64,000 bases of DNA from JAWKZG01 sp041396125 (GCA_041396125.1 JAWKZG010000002.1:248001-312000), one strand, 5' to 3'. Counted from the first letter of the stretch, positions 1 through 9,007 are shown. Translations and numbers: made by a program. Notes: generated by a model from the sequence alone, not told the origin.

Positions 1-433
1 GTATTTCCAGGGTATGGGCGAGGCGCCGGATCAAGCGACCGCCTGGCTGACCGAACAGAACAGTCACAGCCCGATCTGGACCCGCTGTTTGCGGGTCGGA
101 CGGCAGTCTGCCGGTGAGTCCAGAGCGACCCGAGCAATGCTGCACAAGCTGGGTCAGGCGTGGGATTTCGAGCGCATTGTCGCCGGCCATAATCCGACCT
201 TGCATCTGGAGTATCGTGCCGCCTGTCCGCATCCCGTATTTGGCGATACGGTGGCGGTTATTGATACTGGTATCTGCCGCTTTTACAGTGGTCATCTCAG
301 TGCACTGGAACTGCGTTCCGGTACGCCCGAGGTGCACTATTTCGAGCGTGGCGAGCAGGAGCTGACACTGACTCAAAAACTGCGTATCAAGTGCAGGCAG
401 CGTTTGCAGACCTTGTCACATACTGCCGCGTGA
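1..433 (+). CDS. Metallophosphoesterase, C-terminal part (5' truncated by window edge)
   Basis: The reading frame is open from base 2, so the gene starts upstream of the window; the ATG at 14 is internal. About 144 residues remain. The stretch IVAGHNPTL followed by VAVIDTGICRFYSGHLSALEL matches the last metal-binding part of calcineurin-like phosphoesterases, where a GH[TN]P motif supplies a metal-ligand histidine and a DTG segment follows. The N-terminal metal-binding motifs (DxH, GDxxD, GNH[DE]) would lie outside the window, so the substrate cannot be judged. No other gene is linked to it here; the next gene begins 99 bases downstream. Family assignment is fairly good, precise function unknown. 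Confidence 0.6.
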   Translation, partial: YFQGMGEAPDQATAWLTEQNSHSPIWTRCLRVGRQSAGESRATRAMLHKLGQAWDFERIVAGHNPTLHLEYRAACPHPVFGDTVAVIDTGICRFYSGHLSALELRSGTPEVHYFERGEQELTLTQKLRIKCRQRLQTLSHTAA

Positions 434-506
434 AGCATGCTTGCAGCGCGACAATCAGCTATTACGCGCAACGCGCAGTATCTTTTGCAAAGGCTGCCAA
501 TAATCT

Positions 507-532
507 TCAGGTATAAAAATCAGGTATAAAAA
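507..532 (+). repeat. 13-nt perfect tandem duplication before the thioesterase start
   Basis: The unit TCAGGTATAAAAA occurs twice in a row (507-519 and 520-532), and the second copy abuts the ATG at 533. The duplication therefore covers the ribosome-binding zone of the thioesterase gene. The only Shine-Dalgarno-like match is AGG inside each unit, so the effective spacing depends on which copy is used. Confidence 0.7.
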
Positions 533-1018
533 ATGACAGGTGACAAACAGGCATTACCGTTATATCAGGGCAAGGTGCTACCCGAATGGATCGACTATAA
601 CGGCCACATGAACGTGGCGTTTTATGTGTTGGCCTTCGATAAGGGGACGGATGCCCTGCTGGAGCAGCTGGGTATGGACGAGGCATATCGTGCACGCGAA
701 CAGTGTTCGGTGTTCACCCTGGAAGGGCATGTTAATTACCTGCGCGAGCTGCGCCTGGATGAGCCGTTTACACTCACGCTACAGCTGCTCGATTATGATG
801 CCAAGCGGGTGCATTATTTTCAGCATATGCATCATGCCGAGCAGGGTTTTCTGGCGGCAACGACCGAGTTGATTATTCTGCACATGGATATGCGTCAGCG
901 TCGCAGCAGTCCGATGCCAGCGGCGGTGCAGGCCAAACTGGCGGCGCTTTGGGAGCAACAGAAAGCGCTGCCAAAACCGGCGCAGGCCGGCAGCGTGATC
1001 GGAATCAGGAAGAAATAA
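533..1018 (+). CDS. Hotdog-fold acyl-CoA thioesterase, betainyl-CoA thioesterase-like
   Basis: A 161-residue single hotdog domain. The segment WIDYNGHMNVAFY near residues 20-32 carries the Y-x-G-H-M-N signature of the 4-hydroxybenzoyl-CoA/YbgC thioesterase clan, and EGHVNYLREL lies on the central helix side. The overall pattern, including FDKGTDALLEQLG and ELIILHMDMRQRRSSPMP, resembles thioesterases that accompany carnitine degradation and hydrolyse betainyl-CoA to glycine betaine. That substrate is inferred from pattern and from the methylamine-type genes at the far end of this window; no carnitine genes are adjacent. The ATG follows a tandem repeat and has only a weak ribosome-binding site. 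It is transcribed towards the Fur-family gene. Confidence 0.7.
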   Translation: MTGDKQALPLYQGKVLPEWIDYNGHMNVAFYVLAFDKGTDALLEQLGMDEAYRAREQCSVFTLEGHVNYLRELRLDEPFTLTLQLLDYDAKRVHYFQHMHHAEQGFLAATTELIILHMDMRQRRSSPMPAAVQAKLAALWEQQKALPKPAQAGSVIGIRKK

Positions 1019-1038
1019 CAGCCGGGAGGGGCAGGGTG

Positions 1039-1476
1039 TCAGGTGCCGGTTGCGTTACGCACCCGGATAATGACGTCCACCCCGATCAGGACGGTGCCGT
1101 CAGGAGCGCCGGGGAGTGCATCGGCTAGCAGACAATCGCCGTAAACATCGGTGAGCGTGCCGGTGTCTTCATTATAGATATGGAAATGCTGATCCGTATT
1201 GGAATCGTAAAAGGTACGCCCCGGATCGACCACCACTTCCCGCACCACACCTTTTTGGGCAAACAGGCTCAGTGTATTGTACACAGTGGCTTTGGATACA
1301 TTGCAGCCGTCAGCATTGACCAGCAACAGGAGCTGATCCGCAGACAGATGCTGAGGCCGGCTCAGGATGGTGCAGGCAATATCGAGACGCTGTTTGGTCG
1401 GGATAATACCGGCTGCTTCCAGGACAGCTTTGCAGTCAGTCTTTCGTAACGGTAAGTTATTGGCTTTTGCACTCAT
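1039..1476 (-). CDS. Fur-family transcriptional repressor (Irr/PerR-like)
   Basis: A 145-residue metal- or haem-responsive DNA-binding protein. Residues about 15-75 form the winged helix (IIPTKQRLDIACTIL, then the recognition helix SKATVYNTLSLFAQKGVV). The dimerisation half holds YDSNTDQHFHIYNEDTGTLTDV, which places the metal-binding histidines. The paired CxxC zinc motifs of classical Fur are absent, as in Irr-type members, so iron or haem sensing is more likely than zinc-structured Fur, but the ligand cannot be fixed from sequence. It is divergent from the REC-GGDEF-EAL gene, with about 97 bases between them, and convergent with the thioesterase gene. The start chosen is the ATG encoding MSAKAN. 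Confidence 0.8.
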   Translation of the reverse strand: MSAKANNLPLRKTDCKAVLEAAGIIPTKQRLDIACTILSRPQHLSADQLLLLVNADGCNVSKATVYNTLSLFAQKGVVREVVVDPGRTFYDSNTDQHFHIYNEDTGTLTDVYGDCLLADALPGAPDGTVLIGVDVIIRVRNATGT

Positions 1477-1573
1477 GTCTCAAGTATATGCTGAGGGCAG
1501 CACAAAAGTCTACGTTATAGCCCATTGAAATCATGATAATTTATGCGCGACACAAAAATAACGAGATAGCGGT

Positions 1574-3321
1574 TTGAACACACAATCGACCTTATTGATG
1601 ATTGACCTTGCCCCCGACGATCTGGTGTCACTGCAAACGCTGCTGGCTGACGAGGGGTACCACTTGCTGGCTGCGGCCGGCATAGCGCAGGCACTGGACA
1701 TGCTGGAACGCGAGCAGGTGGATGTTGTGATAGGTGATATCAGCCTGCCAGATAGCGACGGAACTGAACTGTGCCGGCAAATCAGGCAACAGCCGGATCT
1801 GGAGGAATTACCGGTTTTACTGATTGCCGCCGCAGAAGATCATCAGGCCAGGCTGCAAAGTTTGCAGGCCGGTGCCGATGATTTTATCAGCAAGCCCCTG
1901 AGCTTCACCGAGGTATGCCCCCGGCTACGTACGATCACACGTCTTAACCAGTTTCGCCAGCTGGCGGAACAATCTGACCGGCTGGCATTCCTGACCCTGT
2001 ACGATCCGCAAACCCTGCTGCCCAACGAGCGCTATCTCAACCAGTATTTACCCGATGAACTTCGCCAAAGCCGCCAGCGGGGACAATCGGTAGCGCTGCT
2101 TTATATTGATCTGGACGGGTTCCAGATGATCAACAGCACCCTGGGTTCCAGAGTCACGGATCTGCTGCTGCAGGAAGCCGTTACCCGCCTGCGCCTGATG
2201 ACGGAACCCGACCCGTGCCGACGGCTGGTACGAATGGGCAACGATAAATTCATCATTGTGCAAACAGAGTGCTGCAACATTCTTGAGCTGGCGCAGACAG
2301 CCGATCAGATTCAGCAGGCGATACAGGCACCGATGCTCAGTCAGGCCGGGGAAATGCGTTTGACTGCCAGCATCGGTATCAGTGTTTTTCCGCAGGATGC
2401 AGGACAGCGAAGGGCTGATCGCGGCCGCAGCCATGAGCATGATGTTATCCCGCCAGCAGGGCCGGGGCGGCTATCAGTTTGTGTCACAACATATGAATCA
2501 GCAGTTGCGCGAAAACTTGCATCTGGAGCAGGCTTTGCGCCGGGCGGTGGAACGGGATGAGCTGTTTCTGAATTTTCAGCCCAAAGTGGTGCTGGCCACC
2601 GGTCAATTGCATAGCGTCGAAGCGCTGGTACGCTGGCGTCACCCGCAGCAGGGCCTGCTGCAACCCCAGCAGTTCATCTCACTGGCGGAAGAGCGCGGGC
2701 TGATTGTGCCGGTCAGTCGTTGGGTGCTGGATGCGGCTTGTCGTCAACTCAAGCGCTGGCGGCAACAGGGTAAAACAGATCTGACTGTCGCGGTCAATAT
2801 TTCCAGTTGGGAATTCATCCAGCAGGATCTGGTGCTGACCGTGCGCCAGGCGCTGGATCGTCATCAGTTGCCGGGCGCCGCCCTGGAGCTGGAATTGACC
2901 GAGAGCGTATTGATGGCCGATATCGGTAATAACAAACGTCAGATCATCGAGATTCTGGGTGATCTGAAAGCCATCGGGGTGACGCTGGCGCTGGATGATT
3001 TTGGCACCGGTTATTCATCGCTGAGCTATCTGAAGCGTTTTCCGGTTGATCTGTTGAAAATTGACCAGCTTTTTGTGCGCGGCATGATACAGGACGCGGA
3101 TGATGCTGCCATTGTAAGAACCATCATTAAACTGGCCCACAGTCTCGCGCTTGAAAGTCATCGCTGAAGGCATAGAAACTGGGCAGCAGCGCGATTTCCT
3201 ACAACAACAGGGTTGCGATTACGGCCAGGGAAATCTGTTCAGCCCGGCCTTGTCACCGGGTGAGCTGGCGCTGGTGGGGGACATCGTGAGTCGCTGGCAA
3301 AAGCGCGGCGAGAAGCGCTGA
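1574..3321 (+). CDS. Response regulator REC-GGDEF-EAL protein, interrupted by two frameshifts
   Basis: A c-di-GMP signalling protein read in three frames. Frame 1 (TTG start at 1574) gives a receiver domain with the phosphoacceptor in GDISLPDSDG (about residue 56) and the SKPL lysine, followed by a GGDEF domain. A shift near 2403 and another near 3150 (an extra T in CTTGAAAG) restore SEGLIAAAA and then KVIAEGIETG up to the TGA at 3319-3321. The GGDEF active site is degenerate (RMGNDKF), so cyclase activity is unlikely. The EAL domain is intact in its key parts: SVEALVRW, ELELTES, LDDFGTGYSS and LLKIDQLFV. The likely activity is c-di-GMP phosphodiesterase controlled by phosphorylation. The conservation on both sides of each shift argues for sequencing error. 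Confidence 0.8.
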
Positions 3322-3326
3322 GCACA

Positions 3327-4280
3327 ATGCCAAAAAGCAGGGCAACAGCCTACCGTCAATACGAGCTGCGCAACGATTTCCGGGCGCGCTTATGGCAGCA
3401 ATTCGCGGTGCTGGAGCGATCCGGTATTCCGATATTGCAGGCCCTGCCGATGCTGGCCCAGGCTGTTCCCGCTGCTTACCGGCCCAGACTGGAGCGACTT
3501 CTCAGTCTGTTGCGGGGTAGCTTATCTCTCAGTCAGGCGGGTCAGCGCAGCGGGGTCTGGCTGCCGTGGGAGGCCAGTGTGCTGGGGGCGGCTGAGCACA
3601 GCGGCCGGCGTGAGCTTTTTTACCAGCGTCTGGTGCAATATTACACCAGTCGGGCGACGCGCATGCGCAAGCTTAAATCGCGCATGCTGTACCCTTATGC
3701 CGTATTCATTTTTGCCCTTGTCCTTGGCCCTCTACCGGCCCTGGCGCGGGGAGCAATCGATGGCCCGGGTTATCTGTTGCGCACACTGCTGCCTTTGCTG
3801 TTGCTGTTCGCTGGACAGGCTCTACTGGCCGCACAGCTGCGCCAGTGGCGGGCCGGTCTGCGGGGCATGCCGGCGGCACTGAGCGGACTGGCTTATGTAC
3901 GCCGCCAGCAACAGCGCGATGGGCTGGCGCTGCTGGCCTTGCTGCTGCAGGCCGGGCTTGCTGCCCATGATGCCTGTGCCTGTTTACGCCAGCATTTGCA
4001 GGGCGACTGGCTGCAGCAGCGATTGCGTCGTATGCAGCACGCGCTGCGCCAGGGTGCCGGTGTGACCGAGGCGCTGGCACAGGGGAATCTGCTGCCCGAT
4101 TCGCAGGCTGAACAGCTTATTGCCAGCGGCGAGCTGGCGGGTCGGCTGGAAGCCAGTCTGCAGCAGGTGGTCAGCGATCTGGATCGGCAGCTGGACGAAC
4201 AGCTCGACAGTCTGGCTGAATGGCTGCCGCGCCTGGTCTATGCACTGGTGGTTGGCTTTGTTATCAGTCGTCTGCTCTGA
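3327..4280 (+). CDS. Orphan GspF/PilC-type inner-membrane protein (type II secretion F domain)
   Basis: A 317-residue protein with two T2SS-F domains. The first (residues about 15-125) has the pattern FAVLERSGIPILQALPML ending in MRKLKSRMLYPY. Two hydrophobic segments follow, and a second copy carries LLQAGLAAHDA and IASGELAGRLEASL, closing with a C-terminal membrane helix. GspF and PilC are platform proteins that hold the assembly ATPase at the membrane in type II secretion and type IV pili. No GspE, GspG or pilin gene lies nearby, so this is either a stand-alone relative or a dispersed subunit. The gene starts 5 bases after the EAL gene and its 3' end overlaps the convergent iclR gene by 17 bases. 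Confidence 0.75.
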   Translation: MPKSRATAYRQYELRNDFRARLWQQFAVLERSGIPILQALPMLAQAVPAAYRPRLERLLSLLRGSLSLSQAGQRSGVWLPWEASVLGAAEHSGRRELFYQRLVQYYTSRATRMRKLKSRMLYPYAVFIFALVLGPLPALARGAIDGPGYLLRTLLPLLLLFAGQALLAAQLRQWRAGLRGMPAALSGLAYVRRQQQRDGLALLALLLQAGLAAHDACACLRQHLQGDWLQQRLRRMQHALRQGAGVTEALAQGNLLPDSQAEQLIASGELAGRLEASLQQVVSDLDRQLDEQLDSLAEWLPRLVYALVVGFVISRLL

Positions 4281-5091
4281 GCCAGCCCAAAGCCAGCTGG
4301 ATGTGCTCGGTTGCGGCAGCCGTCATTGCAATGACCGCATCAATATCCGGTGGTGTCCGTGTTGTAATGATTAACGGTACGGTCAGGGCCGCATGGGCCA
4401 GACCGGTGCTGTCCTGAATAGGAAAACTCAGCGATACGACACCCTGATGAACTTCCTGATGGGTGTGTTCGTAGCCGCGTTGCCGAATCAGTATCAGCCG
4501 CTCGCGAAAGGCGGCCGGATCGCCCCACTCAGCAATATCCTCGGCCAGTTCCTGCAGCCATTGGAGCTGTACCTCAGGCGGCTGAAACGCCAGCATGACC
4601 CGTCCGGCCGGAATCGAGGCCAAAGAGTACAGTGAACCCAGCCGGGCAATAAACGACAGAGGTTCCGGACTGTCCTGTCGGGCAACCACCATCATTCGGC
4701 GATTGTGCAGGACGGTCAGATGGCAGGATGAACGAATCTGGTTAACCAGTTTGCGCATCGGCGGCTGAGCGGCCGTCAGCAGACGTTTCAGTGGTGGCTG
4801 GTGATGACCGAGTTCAAACAGCTTCAAGGTCAGATAGTAGAGATCTTCCGGACGTTGCCGGTAGATGTAGCCAAATTGTTCCATACAGTTGAGCATCCTG
4901 AAGATTTCGTTATCGGATCGGCCTAATTGCTGGGCAATCTGGTTCTGGCTCAACCCGCTTTCCTGATCTGCCAGTAATTCCAGAATCTGCAACCCTTTTT
5001 CCAGTGCAGGCGCGCTATAGCGCGTTGTTTTTGCCCTGGAGGCCGAGCCTGTCGTGTCCCGCGCTGAGTCCTGGGGGGGTGGTTCAGTCAT
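4264..5091 (-). CDS. IclR-family transcriptional regulator
   Basis: A 275-residue regulator. Residues about 25-90 form the N-terminal winged helix-turn-helix (ALEKGLQILELLADQ, LSQNQIAQQLGRSDNEIFRMLNCME), and residues about 100-270 form the IclR effector domain, with the typical SLYSLASIPAGRVMLAF and RGYEHTHQEVHQGVVSLSFPI stretches. It is divergent from the PhyH-TRAP-lactonase set, from which it is separated by 117 AT-rich bases, so it is the natural candidate regulator of that locus. The effector is unknown. The N-terminal 25 residues are Pro/Ser/Thr-rich and probably disordered. Confidence 0.88.
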   Translation of the reverse strand: MTEPPPQDSARDTTGSASRAKTTRYSAPALEKGLQILELLADQESGLSQNQIAQQLGRSDNEIFRMLNCMEQFGYIYRQRPEDLYYLTLKLFELGHHQPPLKRLLTAAQPPMRKLVNQIRSSCHLTVLHNRRMMVVARQDSPEPLSFIARLGSLYSLASIPAGRVMLAFQPPEVQLQWLQELAEDIAEWGDPAAFRERLILIRQRGYEHTHQEVHQGVVSLSFPIQDSTGLAHAALTVPLIITTRTPPDIDAVIAMTAAATEHIQLALGWLRADD

Positions 5092-5146
5092 GGCTGTTAT
5101 CGCTTTTAAATTTTATTGAAAAAAATATGTTTCACATATAAAATCA

Positions 5147-5172
5147 TTGTAAATGACTTGTGACAATTACAA
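5147..5172. promoter_or_regulatory. Candidate operator between iclR and the PhyH gene
   Basis: In the AT-rich divergent spacer, TTGTAA (5147-5152) and TTACAA (5167-5172) form a spaced inverted repeat, with a smaller TTGT-G-ACAA palindrome inside it (5158-5166). IclR proteins usually bind imperfect palindromes in divergent promoters. The assignment rests only on position and symmetry. Confidence 0.3.
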
Positions 5173-5208
5173 CAAATCCATTTTTACTATCCACTGGAGG
5201 CCCCGCGT

Positions 5209-6021
5209 ATGGCGCATTTATCTTCCGACGCGCAGCGTTTCTACGCCGAAAACGGCTATTATTCCCCTATTCAAGTGATGTCAGAAGCCAAGGCTGACAC
5301 ACTTCGACAGATGGTGGAAACCTTCAGAAGCGAGCACGCTGATGACGCTAAAGTAGCGCTGGGCGGTAAGGCTCATCTGCGTTTTCCCGAGCTTTACGAT
5401 CTGGTTGCTGATGCCAATATTCTGGACGCCGTAGAGTCTATTATCGGGCCGAACATTTTGTGCTGGGCGGCTTCGTTTTTCTGGAAGCTTCCCCATGATG
5501 AATCCTTTGTCTCCTGGCATCAGGATTCCACCTACTGGGGACTGGAACCGCTGGATATCGTCACCGCCTGGGTCGCGCTATCTCCCAGCACGCGTGAGAA
5601 TGGCTGCATGCGGGTGGTGCCAGGGACACAGAAATTTGATCAGCTGCCACATCAGGATACCCACGCAGCAAGCAATTTGCTCAGCCGGGGGCAGGAGATC
5701 CAGGTCGAGGTTAATGAAGCTGATGCGGTCGATATCGAGCTGCAGCCAGGTCAGATGTCTTTGCACCATGTCAAGATTGTACATGGCTCCAAGGCGAATC
5801 CTTCGCCGATCACCCGGATGGGGTTTGCCATCCGTTATATCCCCACCTATGTGCGGCAGGTAAGTGCCAGAACATCGGCCATACTGGTGCGCGGTGTTGA
5901 CGAGTATCAGCATTTTGATGGGGAACCAAGACCCGCCGGGCCCTTCGATCCGGCTGCCATTCGAGCACAGCAGGAGGCAGTGACGAGAGTCAATGCCATT
6001 CTGTATGACGGAGTAGCTTAG
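5209..6021 (+). CDS. Phytanoyl-CoA dioxygenase (PhyH) family Fe(II)/2-oxoglutarate oxygenase
   Basis: A 270-residue oxygenase of the PhyH superfamily. The iron-binding triad is visible as H104-x-D106 in SWHQDSTYW and H192 in KIVHGSK; R203 in ITRMGF is placed to bind the 2-oxoglutarate carboxylate. The stretch VALSPSTRENGCMRVVPGTQ is the conserved core strand of the family. It lacks the residues typical of ectoine hydroxylase, so the substrate is open; the TRAP importer and lactonase-like gene that follow suggest an imported organic acid. The start follows TGGAGG at a good distance. It is probably the first gene of the operon opposite the IclR regulator. Confidence 0.82.
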   Translation: MAHLSSDAQRFYAENGYYSPIQVMSEAKADTLRQMVETFRSEHADDAKVALGGKAHLRFPELYDLVADANILDAVESIIGPNILCWAASFFWKLPHDESFVSWHQDSTYWGLEPLDIVTAWVALSPSTRENGCMRVVPGTQKFDQLPHQDTHAASNLLSRGQEIQVEVNEADAVDIELQPGQMSLHHVKIVHGSKANPSPITRMGFAIRYIPTYVRQVSARTSAILVRGVDEYQHFDGEPRPAGPFDPAAIRAQQEAVTRVNAILYDGVA

Positions 6022-6102
6022 CGATTCGTGCTAATTGCTGCGCCATAAACTATAACTATAAGCGATACATTCGATAACAATCACTATTGAGGAATCTGTC
6101 CC

Positions 6103-7119
6103 ATGCTGACAATGAAATCTCTGGGTGCTGTACTGAGCACCGCGTGTTTGGCCCTTAGTGCTTTTTCCACTGCTAACGCTGCCGACTACAACTGGAAATG
6201 CCAGTCATTCTGGCAGGCTGGCACCACCAATCAAAAAGCCTTTGAGCAATTTGCCGCCGATGTCAAAGAGGCCTCTGGCGGGCGCATCGAAATCGAGCCT
6301 TTGGCGGTGGGCACCATTGTCCCGCCAAGCGAGATGCTGGACGCCCTGAATGCCGGTATTCTGGACTGCATGAACGCCGGCGTCGGCTATTTCGTCGGCA
6401 AAGATCCGGGTTTTGTTTTGCTGGCTGATTTCAACGCCGGTTATGAGTCGCCCGAGCAGATGACCAACTGGTTCTGGGAGGGCGGTGGCGCTGAACTGGC
6501 GCGCGAGCTTTATGGCCAGTTCGGGGCTTATTTGCTGGGACCGGTAATGTGGGGGGCTGAATCTATCCCTTCTAAAAAGCCGCTCAGAAATATCCGTGAT
6601 TTTGAAGGTATCAAAATGCGTTCACCCGAGGGCATGGGTGCAGCGATCTGGCGCAAACTCGGTGTCGGTGTCTCCACCTTGCCGGGTACAGAAGTGTATA
6701 CCGCACTGGAACGCGGCAAGATCGAAGCCACCGATTGGGGCACGCTGGGTATGAATGACGAACTCGGCTACGACAGTATTGCCGCGTATGCGATTTATCC
6801 CGGTATTCATTCGATGCCCTTGTCCGATGTTGCGGTGCGCATGAAGCATTGGAACGAGTTGCCGGACGATCTGAAAGCCGTACTGGAGCAAGCCACCAAG
6901 GATTTCAACGAAAACAGCCTGCGCATGAACGCCGAACTGGATCAGGCCATGGCAGCCAAGCGTGATCCGTCCACCCTGATTGAATGGGGACCGGAAGAGC
7001 GCCGCGAATTGCGTGAAGTTGCCAAAGAAGTCTGGGCCGAATGGGCCGAGAAAAGCCCCATGGCGAAAAAAATCTACGACAGCCATATTGCTTATATGAG
7101 CAAAATCGGCCTGCTCTAA
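6103..7119 (+). CDS. TRAP transporter solute-binding protein, DctP family (system 1)
   Basis: A 338-residue periplasmic protein with a Sec signal peptide (MLTMKSLGAVLST... cut after STANAA, near residue 26). The DctP pattern is clear: EVKEASGGRIEIEPLAVG, LGPVMWGAESIPSKKPL, IKMRSPEGMGAAIWRKLGV and ALERGKIEATDWGTLGMND. The last motif, with PGIHSMPLSDVAVRMKHW after it, resembles binders of 2-oxo or hydroxy carboxylic acids, whose ligand carboxylate pairs with the arginine in KMRSP. It captures the substrate for the DctQ-DctM permease encoded next. GAGG lies 9 bases before the ATG at 6103; the ATG at 6112 is an alternative. Confidence 0.88.
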   Translation: MLTMKSLGAVLSTACLALSAFSTANAADYNWKCQSFWQAGTTNQKAFEQFAADVKEASGGRIEIEPLAVGTIVPPSEMLDALNAGILDCMNAGVGYFVGKDPGFVLLADFNAGYESPEQMTNWFWEGGGAELARELYGQFGAYLLGPVMWGAESIPSKKPLRNIRDFEGIKMRSPEGMGAAIWRKLGVGVSTLPGTEVYTALERGKIEATDWGTLGMNDELGYDSIAAYAIYPGIHSMPLSDVAVRMKHWNELPDDLKAVLEQATKDFNENSLRMNAELDQAMAAKRDPSTLIEWGPEERRELREVAKEVWAEWAEKSPMAKKIYDSHIAYMSKIGLL

Positions 7120-7158
7120 GCAGCTTGCTGCGGGTAAATTCTGTTTCATTGGCATTGA

Positions 7159-7188
7159 GGGCGAAGCGTCTGCTTTGCCCTTTTTTTT
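7159..7188 (+). terminator. Rho-independent terminator/attenuator between dctP and dctQ
   Basis: A 9-bp stem (GGGCGAAGC / GCTTTGCCC, one G-T pair) with a 4-base loop is followed directly by eight T residues. Lying inside the TRAP operon, it probably lets more binding protein than permease be made. Confidence 0.8.
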
Positions 7189-7203
7189 CACGATGAGGCT
7201 GTG

Positions 7204-7695
7204 ATGTCCGAACCGCCTGTTATTGACCGTGTTTCCCGTATTTTGGGCGATAAGCTGGCCTGGTTATTCCTGGTTGCCGCTGCGCTATCCTGTTATGAAG
7301 TCATGATGGACTGGCTGTTTCGTGCGCCGACCATCTGGGTGCATGATTCGTCCATTATGTTGTGTTCTACCGCTTTCCTGTTTGGCGGCGCTTATGCCTT
7401 GCAACGCCGCGAACATATTCGTATCACCGTTCTGTACGATTATTTCAGCCCCTGGTGGCAATGGGTCTGCGATCTCGTGTCGTTAGTCCTGACGCTGATT
7501 TATCTGCTGGCGCTGGCCGCCTTCACCGGCATGCAGGCGCTGGACTCCATCATGCGGGTTGAAAGCAGTGGCCGGGCCTGGGATTTCCCCATGCCGATGG
7601 TGATCCGCACGGCCCTGTTTCTTGGTGCCGCCATGCTGGTGCTGCAGGCTGCCTCCCAGCTGTATTACCTGATCCGCAACAGGACTACGCACTAA
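7204..7695 (+). CDS. TRAP transporter small permease, DctQ family (system 1)
   Basis: About 163 residues with four predicted membrane helices, the normal DctQ size. The central segment STAFLFGGAYALQRREHIRITVLYDYFSP carries the characteristic EHIR[IV] motif that follows helix 2. It pairs with DctM and receives substrate from the DctP protein. A GTG at 7201 directly precedes the ATG at 7204; the TGAGG at about 7193 suits the ATG better. The gene lies downstream of an intra-operon terminator and is followed after one base by dctM. Confidence 0.87.
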   Translation: MSEPPVIDRVSRILGDKLAWLFLVAAALSCYEVMMDWLFRAPTIWVHDSSIMLCSTAFLFGGAYALQRREHIRITVLYDYFSPWWQWVCDLVSLVLTLIYLLALAAFTGMQALDSIMRVESSGRAWDFPMPMVIRTALFLGAAMLVLQAASQLYYLIRNRTTH

Positions 7696-7696
7696 G

Positions 7697-9007
7697 ATGG
7701 ATATTGGAACCATTACGCTTGTGATGCTCGGCACTCTGCTGCTGCTGGTCATCGGTATGCCGATGGCGTTTGCGCTGGGTTTTGTCGGGGTCGCGTTTAC
7801 CTTCGGCTTTTATGGCTGGGATGCCTTGATGATCATTTCCAGCCGGATTTATGGCTTCGTCAACGTCTATGTGCTGGTAGCTGTACCGATGTTTTTGATG
7901 ATGGCCTCGATCATGGACAAATCGGGTGTAGCGCGCGATCTGTACACTGCTATGAGTGTCTGGGCCGGTGGCCTGCGCGGCGGGGTCGCGATCATGACGC
8001 TGGTGGCCGCGGTGTTCATGGCAGCGACCACCGGTATTATCGGCGGCGAGATCATCCTGCTGGGGCTGGTTGCGTTACCGCAAATGCTGCGCCTGGGATA
8101 TAACAAAAATCTGGCTATTGGCACGATCTGCGCTGGCGGCTCACTGGGCACCATGATCCCGCCCAGTATTGTGCTGATTTTCTACGGTCTGACCACCAAT
8201 GTATCAATCGGTGATCTGTTTCTGGCGGTCATCATTCCCGGTCTGATTCTGGCCGGCCTGTATTTCGCCTATATTCTGACGCGTTGTTATCTGAATCCCG
8301 AACTCGGTCCGCCGCTGCCCCTGGAAGAGCGCGATATTCCGCTGCGGGAGAAGTTTAAATTATTGGGCTCACTGGTGCTGCCTATGGGGGTGGCGCTGGG
8401 CGTGCTGGGCAGTATCTACGCCGGCATTGCTGCTGTTAGTGAAGCCGCTGCGGTCGGGGTGGCGGGTACCATACTGGCGGCCTGGATCAGAGGCGAACTG
8501 AGCTGGCAGATGCTGCGGGAATCGCTGCAGCAGACCATGGCCGCCTGCGGTCTGCTGTTATGGCTGACGTTCGGCGCTACCGCTCTGATTGGCGTTTACA
8601 ATCTATTGGGTGGCATCCGTTTTATCAGTGATCTGATGACCGGTCTGCCGTTCGATCCGCTGGTCGTTGTGGTGCTGATGATGCTGATGCTGATCGTGCT
8701 CGGTCTATTTATGGACTGGGTCGGGGTATTGCTGCTGACCATGCCGATTTTTGTGCCGATCATCAAATCGCTCGGTTACGATCCGATCTGGTTCGGCATT
8801 CTGTTTTGCATGAATATGCAAATTTCCTATCTATCTCCGCCTTTCGGGCTGGCCGCCTTTTATCTCAAAGGTGTCGCCCCACCGGAGATCAGTCTGCAGG
8901 ATATTTATAAGGCCTTATGGCCTTTTATGCTGCTGCAGATTGTGGGTATGTCGCTGGTATTGTTTTTCCCCCAGCTGGCGCTATGGCTACCCGGATTAAG
9001 TCAATAA
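7697..9007 (+). CDS. TRAP transporter large permease, DctM family (system 1)
   Basis: A 436-residue integral membrane protein with about 12 hydrophobic segments. Family landmarks include the start GTLLLLVIGMPMAFALG, the loop GGSLGTMIPPSIVLIFYG (a conserved IPPS signature) and LGLFMDWVGVLLLTMPIF. It forms the sodium-coupled transport channel with DctQ. The start lies one base after the dctQ stop, which implies translational coupling. A strong hairpin follows the stop codon. Confidence 0.9.
   Translation: MDIGTITLVMLGTLLLLVIGMPMAFALGFVGVAFTFGFYGWDALMIISSRIYGFVNVYVLVAVPMFLMMASIMDKSGVARDLYTAMSVWAGGLRGGVAIMTLVAAVFMAATTGIIGGEIILLGLVALPQMLRLGYNKNLAIGTICAGGSLGTMIPPSIVLIFYGLTTNVSIGDLFLAVIIPGLILAGLYFAYILTRCYLNPELGPPLPLEERDIPLREKFKLLGSLVLPMGVALGVLGSIYAGIAAVSEAAAVGVAGTILAAWIRGELSWQMLRESLQQTMAACGLLLWLTFGATALIGVYNLLGGIRFISDLMTGLPFDPLVVVVLMMLMLIVLGLFMDWVGVLLLTMPIFVPIIKSLGYDPIWFGILFCMNMQISYLSPPFGLAAFYLKGVAPPEISLQDIYKALWPFMLLQIVGMSLVLFFPQLALWLPGLSQ

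Noticed and set aside
5209..6021. Ectoine hydroxylase (EctD).
   Set aside because: PhyH fold and iron triad are there, but the EctD-specific substrate motif around the HxD is not, and no ectABC genes are near.
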